Origin: JACKAN01 sp964502735
Lineage (GTDB): Bacteria > Bdellovibrionota > Bdellovibrionia > Bdellovibrionales > UBA1609
Assembly: GCA_964502735.1 (NCBI GenBank)
Contig: CAZCYD010000013.1
Span: forward strand, 1-58,390
Length of the DNA stretch: 58,390 nt
Direction of reading: 5' to 3'
Of the stretch, positions 9,342 through 17,534 are shown piece by piece. The stretch's first letter is position 1. Each line of letters opens with the position of its first letter. Position numbers and translations under genes: made by a program. The notes beneath the pieces are model-generated. The model was not told the DNA's origin. It made no database searches and saw only the letters and a list, made by a program, of their open reading frames with translations.

Positions 9342-10049
9342 ATGGAGCTTTTTTCTAAAATTGCAATCGCCTTCACTCAAGGTGGGGTTTGGATGTGGGT
9401 GATTCTAGCTTTGCATATTGTCGCTACAGCTATCATTGTGGAAAGGTTTTACGCTCTTTATATTAAGAGAAAGTTAGGTGAACTGAGTTTTGTTAATCAT
9501 TTTGAGGCTATGATTAAAAGAGGGGATCTGTCTCTAGCTCTTGAAAAAGCGGAGTCTGAAAGGGCGCTTCATCCCTTGTCTACAGCCGTCCAGGCGGGAG
9601 TGAATTCGGCTCTAAGCCTGGGTGGAAAAGACGAGATCCAAGGCAAAATGGATGAGGTTTTATTGGCAGAAAATGCTAAATTAGAGAAGAGAACAGGATT
9701 TTTAGCCATGTTGGCAAACGTGGGTACCTTAACAGGTTTATTGGGTACTATTGTCGGGATGATTAAGTCGTTTGCAGCTGTGACCTATGCAAACCCAATG
9801 GAAAAAGCCACGCTCTTATCGAGTGGTATTTCAGAGGCCATGAACACTACAGCGTATGGCTTAATTATGGCGATCCCTACATTAATTATGTTTGCTATCC
9901 TAACAAATAGAGCTAATGAGTTGGCCGAAGACATGAACCAAGGGGCTCTAAAAGTTTTTAATTGGTTAAGTTATGCGTATGAGCCTGTTCCAGTTAGGGC
10001 TGCGCGCGAGGGAAAAAAGAAGAACTCTGATCAAGAGGCTCATGCTTAG
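9342..10049 (+). CDS. TolQ/ExbB/MotA-type proton channel protein (AglR-like)
   Basis: 235-aa inner-membrane protein of the MotA/TolQ/ExbB family. It has an N-terminal membrane segment (about residues 16-36, VWMWVILALHIVATAI), a cytoplasmic helical domain, and two closing membrane segments, the first being the family signature GTLTGLLGTIVGMIKSFAAV. These proteins form the stator ring of proton-driven envelope motors. The start at 9342 has a strong RBS (GGGGGAATCAGG); an upstream TTG at 9306 lacks support. It is the first gene of a ten-gene operon with two TolR-like proteins and Glt-like components, so the closest functional parallel is AglR of the Myxococcus gliding motor. The specific cellular role here (gliding, prey-related movement or envelope transport) is inference. 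Confidence 0.88.
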   Translation: MELFSKIAIAFTQGGVWMWVILALHIVATAIIVERFYALYIKRKLGELSFVNHFEAMIKRGDLSLALEKAESERALHPLSTAVQAGVNSALSLGGKDEIQGKMDEVLLAENAKLEKRTGFLAMLANVGTLTGLLGTIVGMIKSFAAVTYANPMEKATLLSSGISEAMNTTAYGLIMAIPTLIMFAILTNRANELAEDMNQGALKVFNWLSYAYEPVPVRAAREGKKKNSDQEAHA

Positions 10050-10051
10050 TT

Positions 10052-10504
10052 ATGAAAAATAAAGAATTGGATAGTGAACTGAATCTCATAGCTTTCATTT
10101 CTTTGTTATCTGTGTTGATTTGTTCTCTCTTGTTAACTGCAATCTGGATACAGATCGGCACAATAAATGTAAAGCAGGCTATCGGCAGCTCGTCGGATGG
10201 CCCTGCGGATTCGCAGCCAAGTGTGTGGGCAAAAATGCAAAAGAATGGGGACGTGCTCTTTCAGGTCGAGCAGGCGCCCAAAAAGTTAGCTCACAAGTTA
10301 AAGACATTCTTGGTTCCTGGCGAAAATGGCCAAATCAATCCGGCGGCGGTTCTGGGGCATCTGGAGATATTGAAAGAGGCGCTTCCTGAAGTGGAGATGG
10401 CACTTGTTAAACCAAACTCAGAAACTCCTTATGAGGATATCATTGAGCTTATGGATCAACTTAAAAAAATTGGTTTAATGAATTTGGGAGTGGCTCCGCT
10501 TTAG
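10052..10504 (+). CDS. TolR/ExbD-like protein lacking the membrane Asp
   Basis: 150-aa protein with a short cytoplasmic N-terminus, one membrane segment (about residues 12-33) and a periplasmic domain ending YEDIIELMDQLKKIGLMNLG, which matches the last helix and strand of ExbD/TolR. Aligning LNLIAFISLLSVL with the ExbD consensus (INVTPFIDVMLVL) puts Ser17 where the family has the proton-carrying Asp. It follows the TolQ-like gene by 2 nt and precedes a second TolR-like gene that keeps the Asp. In Myxococcus the AglRQS motor also uses two TolR-like subunits. Family membership is fairly clear; that it no longer carries protons is inference. Confidence 0.75.
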   Translation: MKNKELDSELNLIAFISLLSVLICSLLLTAIWIQIGTINVKQAIGSSSDGPADSQPSVWAKMQKNGDVLFQVEQAPKKLAHKLKTFLVPGENGQINPAAVLGHLEILKEALPEVEMALVKPNSETPYEDIIELMDQLKKIGLMNLGVAPL

Positions 10505-10543
10505 TGATTTAGATAAAGAACGATTTAGATAAAAGGAGGGGTT

Positions 10544-11041
10544 ATGATTAAAGACGGCATCATTGGGCAAACAGCACTTGCCAGTCCGCTGGCAAATGCT
10601 TCTTGTATACGACCTAAAAGTTCTACAAAAAAGAAAAAGTTAGTTGCCGCTGTAATCTTGACTTCTCTTATTGATGCCTTTTCGATTTTGGTAATCTATC
10701 TTTTGGTAAACTTCTCAAACTCAGGTGAAATTCTTTACATGAGTAAAGATATGGAGTTGCCTGTTGCCGCTCAGACTGAAGCTTTGGTTAGAGAGGCCGT
10801 GGTTAAGTTTGAAAAGGGAATATTTTATTTGGAGGATGAGGTGATTCCTCCTGGACGACTGGTAGAGTTTTTAGTTAATGCAAGAAAGAAATTAGCTGAG
10901 AACAGGATAGATGCAGATGGCGACTATGCCATCACTGTCCAAGCTGATCGTCGTGCTACATTTAAAGATTTGAATCAAGTTGTTTTGGCCAGCAGTCATG
11001 CTGGTTTTGGTGAAATCAAGTTTGCTGTGTTGGTGAAATAA
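10544..11041 (+). CDS. TolR/ExbD-type proton-channel protein (AglQ/AglS-like)
   Basis: 165-aa ExbD/TolR-family protein. After a basic cytoplasmic N-terminus (STKKKK), one membrane segment (about residues 34-56) contains LTSLIDAFSILVIYLL, with Asp44 at the position essential for proton flow in ExbD and TolR. The periplasmic domain (ADGDYAITVQADRRATFKDLNQVV, then GEIKFAVLVK) matches the family fold. It has a strong RBS (AAGGAGG). Its stop overlaps the next start in TAATG. With the upstream TolQ-like protein it should form the energised part of an envelope machine. Confidence 0.88.
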   Translation: MIKDGIIGQTALASPLANASCIRPKSSTKKKKLVAAVILTSLIDAFSILVIYLLVNFSNSGEILYMSKDMELPVAAQTEALVREAVVKFEKGIFYLEDEVIPPGRLVEFLVNARKKLAENRIDADGDYAITVQADRRATFKDLNQVVLASSHAGFGEIKFAVLVK

Positions 11042-14000
11042 TGAGAGGCTTGTTCTGTATTCACGCCTATCTTTTCTTTTTGGTTACAAGCCTTTATTCT
11101 CTAACCTCGACTTTTGCAACAAACAGTCATTCTCGCGATGTTTTAATTGAAAAATTTGAAAGAATTTATAATCAGCTTCCAAATGAGGACGGATCGAAAC
11201 TGTCTATCACTTTGCGTCTGGCGGATTTGTTGTCAGAAAAGGCCAGGGCTTTAGCTTTCTCTGATTTGGAACAGAATTGTGAAAATTGTGGAGTTGGTAT
11301 TGCAGAAAGAAAAAGAGCGATTTTTTTATACAACGAAGCTTTGCCAAAGTTGGAGGTGTCAAAAAGAGCAAAAGTATTGACCCAGTTGGGACATCTTTAT
11401 GAAATGAACGGTGAGGTTGAAAAGTCAGAGCAGCTCTATACAGAAATTATAAAAAATGAAAAAGACGAGATATTAAAAGCAGAGGCAAAGCTTTCGTTGG
11501 CAGAACTGTATTTTAAGCAACGGGATTTTAATTTGGCCCTGGTATATTATATAGATGTTGCTAAGCTGGAGGGTTTTGGTCGTCAGCCATTAGCTTCATA
11601 CAGAATCGCTTGGTCCTACTTTAATATGGGAGATTATAGGGCGGCAACAGAACAGATGGAGCTTATTTTACGCACACCAAAGCTTTTGACCAAATCAGAG
11701 AAAGGCGTCTCTACTGTTGACGAACAGTATAAAGCTGAAGTTTCAAAGGACTTTTCAACTTTTTTGGCGAAATCTGGTGTCAAACCAGATGACGTTAGCA
11801 AAGTCTATAATCTAAGTCCTGAGTCTGCCAGGTTGTCGAATTTAGAATACTTGGCAAATGAGTTAGAAGGATTGGGTCAAACCGATTCAGCTATAGCTGC
11901 TTTCAAATTCATATCTGACAAAACAAAGGATAGTAAATCGCGGGCTGAATTCGCTTTACGTCTTGCTCATCTCTACAGGCTAAAATCAATGTATAAGGAT
12001 TCTTTAGCTTTTTATGAAAAATCATTGGTTTACACAAGAGATTTTTCTTGTCAGGGGGATGGTTGTAACGATCATTTTAGTCGGCTTCGGAAGTATGTTT
12101 TAGACTGGCACGGTGAAGAAAAAGAAAATCCCTCTTTGTTTTTGCTAGAGGCCTATCAGCAGCATCAGCAATTTTACCCTCGTCAAGTGGATATGATTTT
12201 TTGGAAAATCGAAGCTATTAAAAAATCTAAACAATCCAACTTGAATCAAATCGTATATGCAGAACTTAATTCTCTGTTGCCATTGTATTTGTCCAATAAA
12301 CAGGAAAAAGGAGTTAATAATCAGGATAAGATTCCTTCATTGGATGAACTTCTTCTTTTGCGTATTGAGGAAGCTGAAAAAATTGGAAGTTTTGAATTTA
12401 AAAGAGCGTCTTACGAAGACTATCTTAAATACAGCCAGGAAAAGAAGCACTTGCTGAAGGTCGAGTACCAGTTAGCTTATTTATTCCATTCAGAAAAAAT
12501 GTTTCGAGAGTCATCCGACCGCTTTTACAGCTTAGTCAATAAAAACTACAGCGCAACTGAGAACTCACTTGTAGTTCAGTCGGCCGATTTGGCTCTTTCT
12601 GGATTAGCCGCACTCAAGGAAGAAAAAAAGATGACAGATTGGGCACTTGAGTTTGCTAAGTGGATGCCAGTCAAGAGAACTGAATTTGAAGAGATCGCAA
12701 GGAAATCTATATTAAATCAAACAGAAAAGTTGAGCTCTGATTTTCAAGATCAAAATATAGCTTGGAATCAGCTATTGAAAATGAAACTGGATGGTGCTTC
12801 TCCAGACACACAAGTTTTGTACTATAAAAACAAACTTATTTTGGCGGAAAAACTATATAAATTTGACGAAGCGAGAATGGCTGCGGGCAGTCTCTTAGAA
12901 TTAAAGAATTTAAGTGAAAAGGATCGCCAGTGGGCACTATCTCGAAAAGCTTGGTTAGCTGAATTAGCTTTAGATTTTAAGACAGCTTTGCATACAACTC
13001 AGAAACTGGAGTTGGAGCCCTATCGTCCAGTGGACAAAGACTTAAAGTTGGCGATTTTGGCTGAACTTTCAGGAGAGGATTACAGGGATCATTATCAAAA
13101 ATTTTTAAAGCAGGCAGAAACTCCTGAGCAAAAATTGGCCGCAGCATTGAAAGTTGTGGAAAGTAGCCAGAATCAACTTGGCGAGTTGAAGAAACACAAA
13201 AAATATTTTGATTCTTTTCCTGAAGCCTATGCCTTCAAGTATTTAGAGATACTTTCAGCTGAGAGAAAGGATGGGGAGATTTTTTCTAAGAGGGCGTTGG
13301 CAGAGTTAGCTGTAGATAAAAAAACAGCTGGGACGCCATCTTATACCCTAATGTGGAGACATAATTTTGTATACGAAGTTGAAGAACTGGCAAAAAGTAT
13401 ACAGTTGCACCAAATAGATTCTAAGTCAGATAAGAGTCTAAATACAAGTTTGTTAAAAAGAGTTAAGCTTTTGGAAGGCCTCGAACAAAAGTTGAAAGAA
13501 GCCATTAAGATGATGGACAGCGTAGCCCAATTGAGTGTTGTTTATCATCTATCGAGGGAATCCCAAAGATTGTACCAAGAGATACTCTCTTTGCCGACTC
13601 CGGAAGGTCTCAGCGAAGATGAACAAATTCAGTATATGCAATTGCTTTCGCAGCAGGCTAGTCCTTATCGTATCCAGTCAGAAGAGTTAGCAAAAAAAGA
13701 AGAAGAGTTTTGGTTGTCAGAAGGTTTAGTTGATAAATTTGAACAACTTCTACAAGAGGCTCAAGGTCCAGCGAAACTAATTTTGACTGAAAGTGTTTCG
13801 TATCTAATTGGCAAAGCTCCCGACTCTATTCGGCCTAGTTTTGATAAGTTGATCTTGCCGAGTACGGGCTCTGAAGCTTTGCCGTCAATTGCAGAATTGG
13901 AAAGAGCAAAGGCTTTGGTTAGACAGAATCCTTTGAAAATTGAAAGTTTGAACTCACTTATTGAGATTGAAAAACGATTTAAGAATGAAAATATGATCAA

Positions 14001-14058
14001 CTACTTAATAGGACGTAAACAACAGATCGAAACTTTATTGGGTGGAAATTATGAATAA
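11041..14058 (+). CDS. Large periplasmic TPR-repeat protein of the Agl/Glt-like cluster
   Basis: 1005-aa exported protein. A signal peptide (about residues 1-27, cleaved near TFATNS) is followed by long alpha-helical repeats. TPR-like units can be read at AKVLTQLGHLYEMNGEVEKS, AKLSLAELYFKQRDFNLALV and ASYRIAWSYFNMGDYRAATE, with looser solenoid repeats after them. Two CxxC pairs occur, NCENC near residue 80 and SCQGDGC near residue 340, so disulphides or metal binding are possible. Start and stop overlap both neighbours (TAATG at the 5' end, 8 nt at the 3' end). In Myxococcus, TPR-rich periplasmic proteins such as GltD/AgmU and GltE/AglT belong to the gliding complex; this protein plausibly fills such a scaffold role, but orthology is not shown. 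Confidence 0.75.
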   Translation: MRGLFCIHAYLFFLVTSLYSLTSTFATNSHSRDVLIEKFERIYNQLPNEDGSKLSITLRLADLLSEKARALAFSDLEQNCENCGVGIAERKRAIFLYNEALPKLEVSKRAKVLTQLGHLYEMNGEVEKSEQLYTEIIKNEKDEILKAEAKLSLAELYFKQRDFNLALVYYIDVAKLEGFGRQPLASYRIAWSYFNMGDYRAATEQMELILRTPKLLTKSEKGVSTVDEQYKAEVSKDFSTFLAKSGVKPDDVSKVYNLSPESARLSNLEYLANELEGLGQTDSAIAAFKFISDKTKDSKSRAEFALRLAHLYRLKSMYKDSLAFYEKSLVYTRDFSCQGDGCNDHFSRLRKYVLDWHGEEKENPSLFLLEAYQQHQQFYPRQVDMIFWKIEAIKKSKQSNLNQIVYAELNSLLPLYLSNKQEKGVNNQDKIPSLDELLLLRIEEAEKIGSFEFKRASYEDYLKYSQEKKHLLKVEYQLAYLFHSEKMFRESSDRFYSLVNKNYSATENSLVVQSADLALSGLAALKEEKKMTDWALEFAKWMPVKRTEFEEIARKSILNQTEKLSSDFQDQNIAWNQLLKMKLDGASPDTQVLYYKNKLILAEKLYKFDEARMAAGSLLELKNLSEKDRQWALSRKAWLAELALDFKTALHTTQKLELEPYRPVDKDLKLAILAELSGEDYRDHYQKFLKQAETPEQKLAAALKVVESSQNQLGELKKHKKYFDSFPEAYAFKYLEILSAERKDGEIFSKRALAELAVDKKTAGTPSYTLMWRHNFVYEVEELAKSIQLHQIDSKSDKSLNTSLLKRVKLLEGLEQKLKEAIKMMDSVAQLSVVYHLSRESQRLYQEILSLPTPEGLSEDEQIQYMQLLSQQASPYRIQSEELAKKEEEFWLSEGLVDKFEQLLQEAQGPAKLILTESVSYLIGKAPDSIRPSFDKLILPSTGSEALPSIAELERAKALVRQNPLKIESLNSLIEIEKRFKNENMINYLIGRKQQIETLLGGNYE

Positions 14059-14296
14059 AATACTGCTTTTAGTAACCTTGTGCCTTGCTTGTGAGACATT
14101 AGCAGAAAATAAAAAAAGTAATTTGCGAAGTGATTTGAAGACGGATGTAAGTTTTGAGGAACTCTTAGTTCATGGGAAATATCACTTTTCAGATGAAGCC
14201 GTTACAACAGTTGAAGATGATAAGATTTTGGATGCCTTATTGCCTGTGCGTAAAGATTTTAAAGATAGAATTAAAAGAAGTGCTAAAAGGTACTAA
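14051..14296 (+). CDS. Small exported protein of the Agl/Glt-like cluster
   Basis: 81-aa protein with a signal peptide (MNKILLLVTLCLACETLA) and a hydrophilic mature part of about 60 residues ending in a basic helix (RIKRSAKRY). The start at 14051 has GGTGGA just upstream and overlaps the preceding stop by 8 nt; an in-frame GTG at 14042 is less likely. A cysteine in CLACETLA might be read as a weak lipobox, but the normal signal-peptidase I site after ETLA fits better. I do not recognise the family. Its position between the TPR scaffold and the TonB-like transducer, in an uninterrupted operon, suggests a small periplasmic accessory part; Myxococcus GltF is a comparable unknown by position only. 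Confidence 0.65.
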   Translation: MNKILLLVTLCLACETLAENKKSNLRSDLKTDVSFEELLVHGKYHFSDEAVTTVEDDKILDALLPVRKDFKDRIKRSAKRY

Positions 14297-14307
14297 GTAG
14301 GGAGATT

Positions 14308-15438
14308 ATGGTGCAAGTTTATTTTCAAAATTGCAATGGACAGCTGGTGCGAACCTTCAATCTTAAGCCGTCTCAGGCGCACATTGTTTTGCAACCTAAT
14401 AATAGAGTTGATTTATCTGTTGGGAAGCCTGGTGCAAACCAAAAAACCGACGCTTCGTCTGCTCAGGTGGTGGGCTTTATTGATACTCAACGACCAGATT
14501 TGTTTCCTATCATTCTGGAGAATATTGGCAGTTTTCATCTTGATAAGCCTGATGTTTTTTCTAAAGATGCCGCGATTGAGCCCGATAATTCACGTCCGTG
14601 GTTTTCTAGCTTGGCTGCGGTGGTCGTTCTTTCACTAGTGTTTGTAGTTGTTCTTCGTCAGGTGCCGCAAATCACTCCAGGTATTGAAGAAGAACTTAAA
14701 CAGCACGTTGTAAAGATCATTCAAAAAACTCCTAAAGTTGAGAAAATGAAGGAACCCACAACTACGAATCTCAAGACCTCTGAGTCAAAAGTAACTTTAA
14801 CTAAAAAGACAACATCAGTTCAAAGGATGGGAGCTCTGAAAGTCCTCGGGAGGCTGACGAAAAAATCTAATTCAGTAGGGGGACTGAATCTCTCTGCCGT
14901 ACAAGTGAGTCCTGGAGCTGGGTTAGGTGGAAATGCCGGTAGTGGAGGGGTCCAAACCTCTCTTTACGGTAAGGGTTTGTTGAAGGCGGCTCTTGGGCCT
15001 GGAAACAACGTTGTTGGGGCAGGAGGATATGGAACAAAGGGCGAGGGCGGTGGTGCCGACGGGTATGGAGAAATGAGTTTGATAGGTTCTACAGGAACAG
15101 CCTCTATTCCACTTGGAAAGGAAGCCATCATTAATGGTGGGTTGGATCAAGGAACAATTTCGGCCGTTATTCAAAAGAACATGGGGCAAATAAGGTTCTG
15201 CTACGAGCAGGGTTTACAGTCTGATCCGAAATTGATGGGCAGAGTGGCTGTTAATTTTGTTATTGGATCTTCGGGGCAGGTTAAATTAGCAGAGTTAAAC
15301 AGCTCAACTCTTCACTCCCAAACTGTTGAAAGCTGCATTTTAATGAGATTAAAAACATGGAAATTCCCAAATCCTGAAGGTGGAGTGGATGTCAAAGTCT
15401 CCTATCCTTTTATGTTGAGAAGATTGGGAGCAGGGTGA
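14308..15438 (+). CDS. TonB-like transducer with AgmX/PglI C-terminal domain (GltG/GltJ-like)
   Basis: 376-aa single-pass inner-membrane protein. A cytoplasmic N-terminal domain (residues ~1-95) looks FHA-like at best. One membrane segment spans about residues 99-117 (LAAVVVLSLVFVVVL). A periplasmic Lys/Thr-rich linker and a Gly-rich stretch (~205-270) lead to the C-terminal domain: GGLDQGTISAVIQKN, IRFCYEQGLQSDPKLMGRVAVNFVIG and a tail ending FMLRRLG. Two cysteines (in RFCYEQ and ESCILM) fit the conserved pair of the AgmX/PglI family, which resembles TonB. In Myxococcus, GltG and GltJ link the inner-membrane motor to the envelope during gliding. Good RBS (GGGAGA). Confidence 0.85.
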   Translation: MVQVYFQNCNGQLVRTFNLKPSQAHIVLQPNNRVDLSVGKPGANQKTDASSAQVVGFIDTQRPDLFPIILENIGSFHLDKPDVFSKDAAIEPDNSRPWFSSLAAVVVLSLVFVVVLRQVPQITPGIEEELKQHVVKIIQKTPKVEKMKEPTTTNLKTSESKVTLTKKTTSVQRMGALKVLGRLTKKSNSVGGLNLSAVQVSPGAGLGGNAGSGGVQTSLYGKGLLKAALGPGNNVVGAGGYGTKGEGGGADGYGEMSLIGSTGTASIPLGKEAIINGGLDQGTISAVIQKNMGQIRFCYEQGLQSDPKLMGRVAVNFVIGSSGQVKLAELNSSTLHSQTVESCILMRLKTWKFPNPEGGVDVKVSYPFMLRRLGAG

Positions 15439-15448
15439 GGTGTTTTAT

Positions 15449-16792
15449 ATGAAATTTTTTTTAACAACATTGTTACTGTTAGCTGGCGTTGCATGCGACA
15501 AGGGAGCTTTTAAACAAGATCCCTTGGCTGGTGAACCTGACCGAGTTCGCAATGGAACTCCTCCTGAGCTTAGAAAACCAGACAACAGGGAGGCTTGTCC
15601 TACAGATGCCTTGCTTATAGAAACCTTTCCTGACGTGGCGGTGTTCGAAGAGGGAGTTCATGGTGAGATGAAAATTTTAGGCCGTTTGTTAGGTTGTGGG
15701 CAAACTTACGAGATAGAGGTTCTTAATCCTCCTCCTGGTTCAAATTTTGATAGTGCTACGGGTATGTTTTCGTATGTGGCACCTAAATACACAGTTATGT
15801 CTGAGAGCTATTATGTTGAAAAATACCTAAAGTTGAGAATGAAAACTCTTGAAGAGCCTGTAGTTATTAAGGACCGAACTCTAGTCTACTTTGTTAGGAG
15901 GTCCAGCCGAACAAAGCCAGAAATTGAAAAAGTTGAAGGGCTCCCAAACAGAATCAACGAAGGATCCGAAGATTTCTTCCAGGTTTATGTTAGAGACGAA
16001 GACTCCATTGGGCTTCATAAAGAGCTCTATCCTCCGAGATTGAGGTTGGTAAACAATGTCGAAGGAAAGGGAAATGCAATTCCATTCCTGCGTGTAAATA
16101 GGCCAAGTGAACCCATCCAAGATAAAAATGATCCCACTCTATGGGTCTTTTCAGTTTCTATTAATACCCGAGACCGGGGAAATGTTTTTAGTTCAAATGA
16201 GAACGTGAGCTTTTCTATGGTTGCAACTTCACGATTTGGTGCAATTTCTGATTCTAAAACTGAGAGGTTTCAAATCGTGAATCGAGTAAAAGATCCGACA
16301 ATTTCTTGGGGTGACAAAAGCCACCCCATTCAAACAATGAGAAAAGGCGAGGCCAACAATTTGGTATTTTTTGCCTATGATCCCCTCAAGGAAGGAAGAG
16401 TATCAGCTGAAATTGCTACGGATTGTTCGAAATTTGGTGGAGATATCAGTTGTAAATGTTTTTTTGTCTATCCAAATGAAGGTACCAGTTGTCAAATTAG
16501 TTGGCTAATACCGAGAGAACTAGAAGGATTAGAGAACAATAGGGTTACCTTCGAGATAGAGGTTAAAAACCAAAATCCTCAGGACTATGCGGATTATAAA
16601 GTTGTTAAATTTTCCAGAGATATTTTCTTGGAGGAAGCTCGCATCGAAGAGCCCTCTCCAATTGATGACAGCCCGGATGTCCCGGAGCCTCCTCCCGAGG
16701 ATGAAGGAGATTTGCCACCTCCTCCACCGCCAGAGGATGATCCCTCTTTTTTTCGTAAGAGTAAGATAAGTAAAAATGGACAGGGGGTGTAG
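15449..16792 (+). CDS. Large lipoprotein with beta-sandwich-like regions and Pro/Glu-rich tail
   Basis: 447-aa predicted lipoprotein: MKFFLTTLLLLAGVACDKG has a lipobox with Cys16. The mature part is beta-rich; GSNFDSATGMFSYVAPKYT resembles the linker of cadherin/Ig-like putative-Ig domains, and further sandwich-like stretches follow. The last ~50 residues are strongly acidic and proline-rich (PEPPPEDEG, PPPPPPEDDP) and look like a flexible spacer. The start at 15449 is preferred because GAGG lies 8 nt upstream and the signal peptide then begins MKFF. It overlaps the signal-peptide region of the downstream barrel gene. GltK is a Myxococcus gliding lipoprotein, but I cannot show homology. Confidence 0.7.
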   Translation: MKFFLTTLLLLAGVACDKGAFKQDPLAGEPDRVRNGTPPELRKPDNREACPTDALLIETFPDVAVFEEGVHGEMKILGRLLGCGQTYEIEVLNPPPGSNFDSATGMFSYVAPKYTVMSESYYVEKYLKLRMKTLEEPVVIKDRTLVYFVRRSSRTKPEIEKVEGLPNRINEGSEDFFQVYVRDEDSIGLHKELYPPRLRLVNNVEGKGNAIPFLRVNRPSEPIQDKNDPTLWVFSVSINTRDRGNVFSSNENVSFSMVATSRFGAISDSKTERFQIVNRVKDPTISWGDKSHPIQTMRKGEANNLVFFAYDPLKEGRVSAEIATDCSKFGGDISCKCFFVYPNEGTSCQISWLIPRELEGLENNRVTFEIEVKNQNPQDYADYKVVKFSRDIFLEEARIEEPSPIDDSPDVPEPPPEDEGDLPPPPPPEDDPSFFRKSKISKNGQGV

Positions 16793-16793
16793 A

Positions 16794-17534
16794 GTGAAGA
16801 AGCTTCTGTTTGTGTTTATGTTTGTCTCTATAATGATTACAAAGCCTTCTTTAGCCGATTTACTTAAAGATTTCGATTCTTTGGGTTCCAATAAAGTGCT
16901 TCTAGATAAGGTTAGAGCCTTGGAGCCAGAGAAAAAAATTGAAGTGGTTCAGGATAGAATCGTCAATAGAGTTCAGCGGCACGAATTACTTTCGAACTTT
17001 GAAATGGTTCAGTCGGGCGGAAACTCTTATTTGAACACGCAAATGATGTCACTAAGTTATCATTACCATATTAATCCACGCTGGTCTGTGGGACTGAGTT
17101 ATGGTTATGCATTTAATCAACTGACAACTGAAGGGGATAGGATCATTCAAGAGGGAAAAGCTCGTCAAGACGAAATTCTTCGGGGAGACCCTAACTCTAG
17201 TGATAAACCAGACCCTTTTATCCCGGAGTTGAATTGGATGCGCGACAATTATATGGCCCAACTTAGTTGGTATCCCGTTTATGGAAAGTTTAATTTTTTA
17301 AATAAGGGTGTTGTGCACTTTGACTTGTATACACAATTGGGGGTCGGACAGGCGAGATTGAGGTATAATGACTCTATATTGTATCAAGCCGCTCTTGGGT
17401 TTGGGTTTTGGTGGTCTCAGAACCTAACAAGCCGTCTAGAGTACAAGTACTCGACTTACACGGCTGAGTTTTACAGAGGGGAAATTGCTGTTGAAACTGG
17501 TAATATTGGCTTTTCAATAGGGTACTTCTTATGA
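16794..17534 (+). CDS. Outer-membrane beta-barrel protein of the myxobacterial-type family (GltH/GltA/GltB-like)
   Basis: 246-aa exported protein. I choose the GTG at 16794 (VKKLLFVFMFV) because AGGGGG lies 7 nt upstream, whereas the ATG at 16776 has no RBS and would lengthen the signal peptide. After the signal peptide (cleavage near SLADLL) and a short helical segment, the chain is built of alternating aromatic strands: MMSLSYHYHINPRWSVGLSY, MAQLSWYPVYGKF, VVHFDLYTQLGVGQ, ALGFGFWWSQNLTSRLEYKY, and it ends IGFSIGYFL. This matches the OMP barrel family (TIGR04565-type) found next to Agl/Glt genes. Likely the outer-membrane part of the machine. Confidence 0.78.
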   Translation: MKKLLFVFMFVSIMITKPSLADLLKDFDSLGSNKVLLDKVRALEPEKKIEVVQDRIVNRVQRHELLSNFEMVQSGGNSYLNTQMMSLSYHYHINPRWSVGLSYGYAFNQLTTEGDRIIQEGKARQDEILRGDPNSSDKPDPFIPELNWMRDNYMAQLSWYPVYGKFNFLNKGVVHFDLYTQLGVGQARLRYNDSILYQAALGFGFWWSQNLTSRLEYKYSTYTAEFYRGEIAVETGNIGFSIGYFL

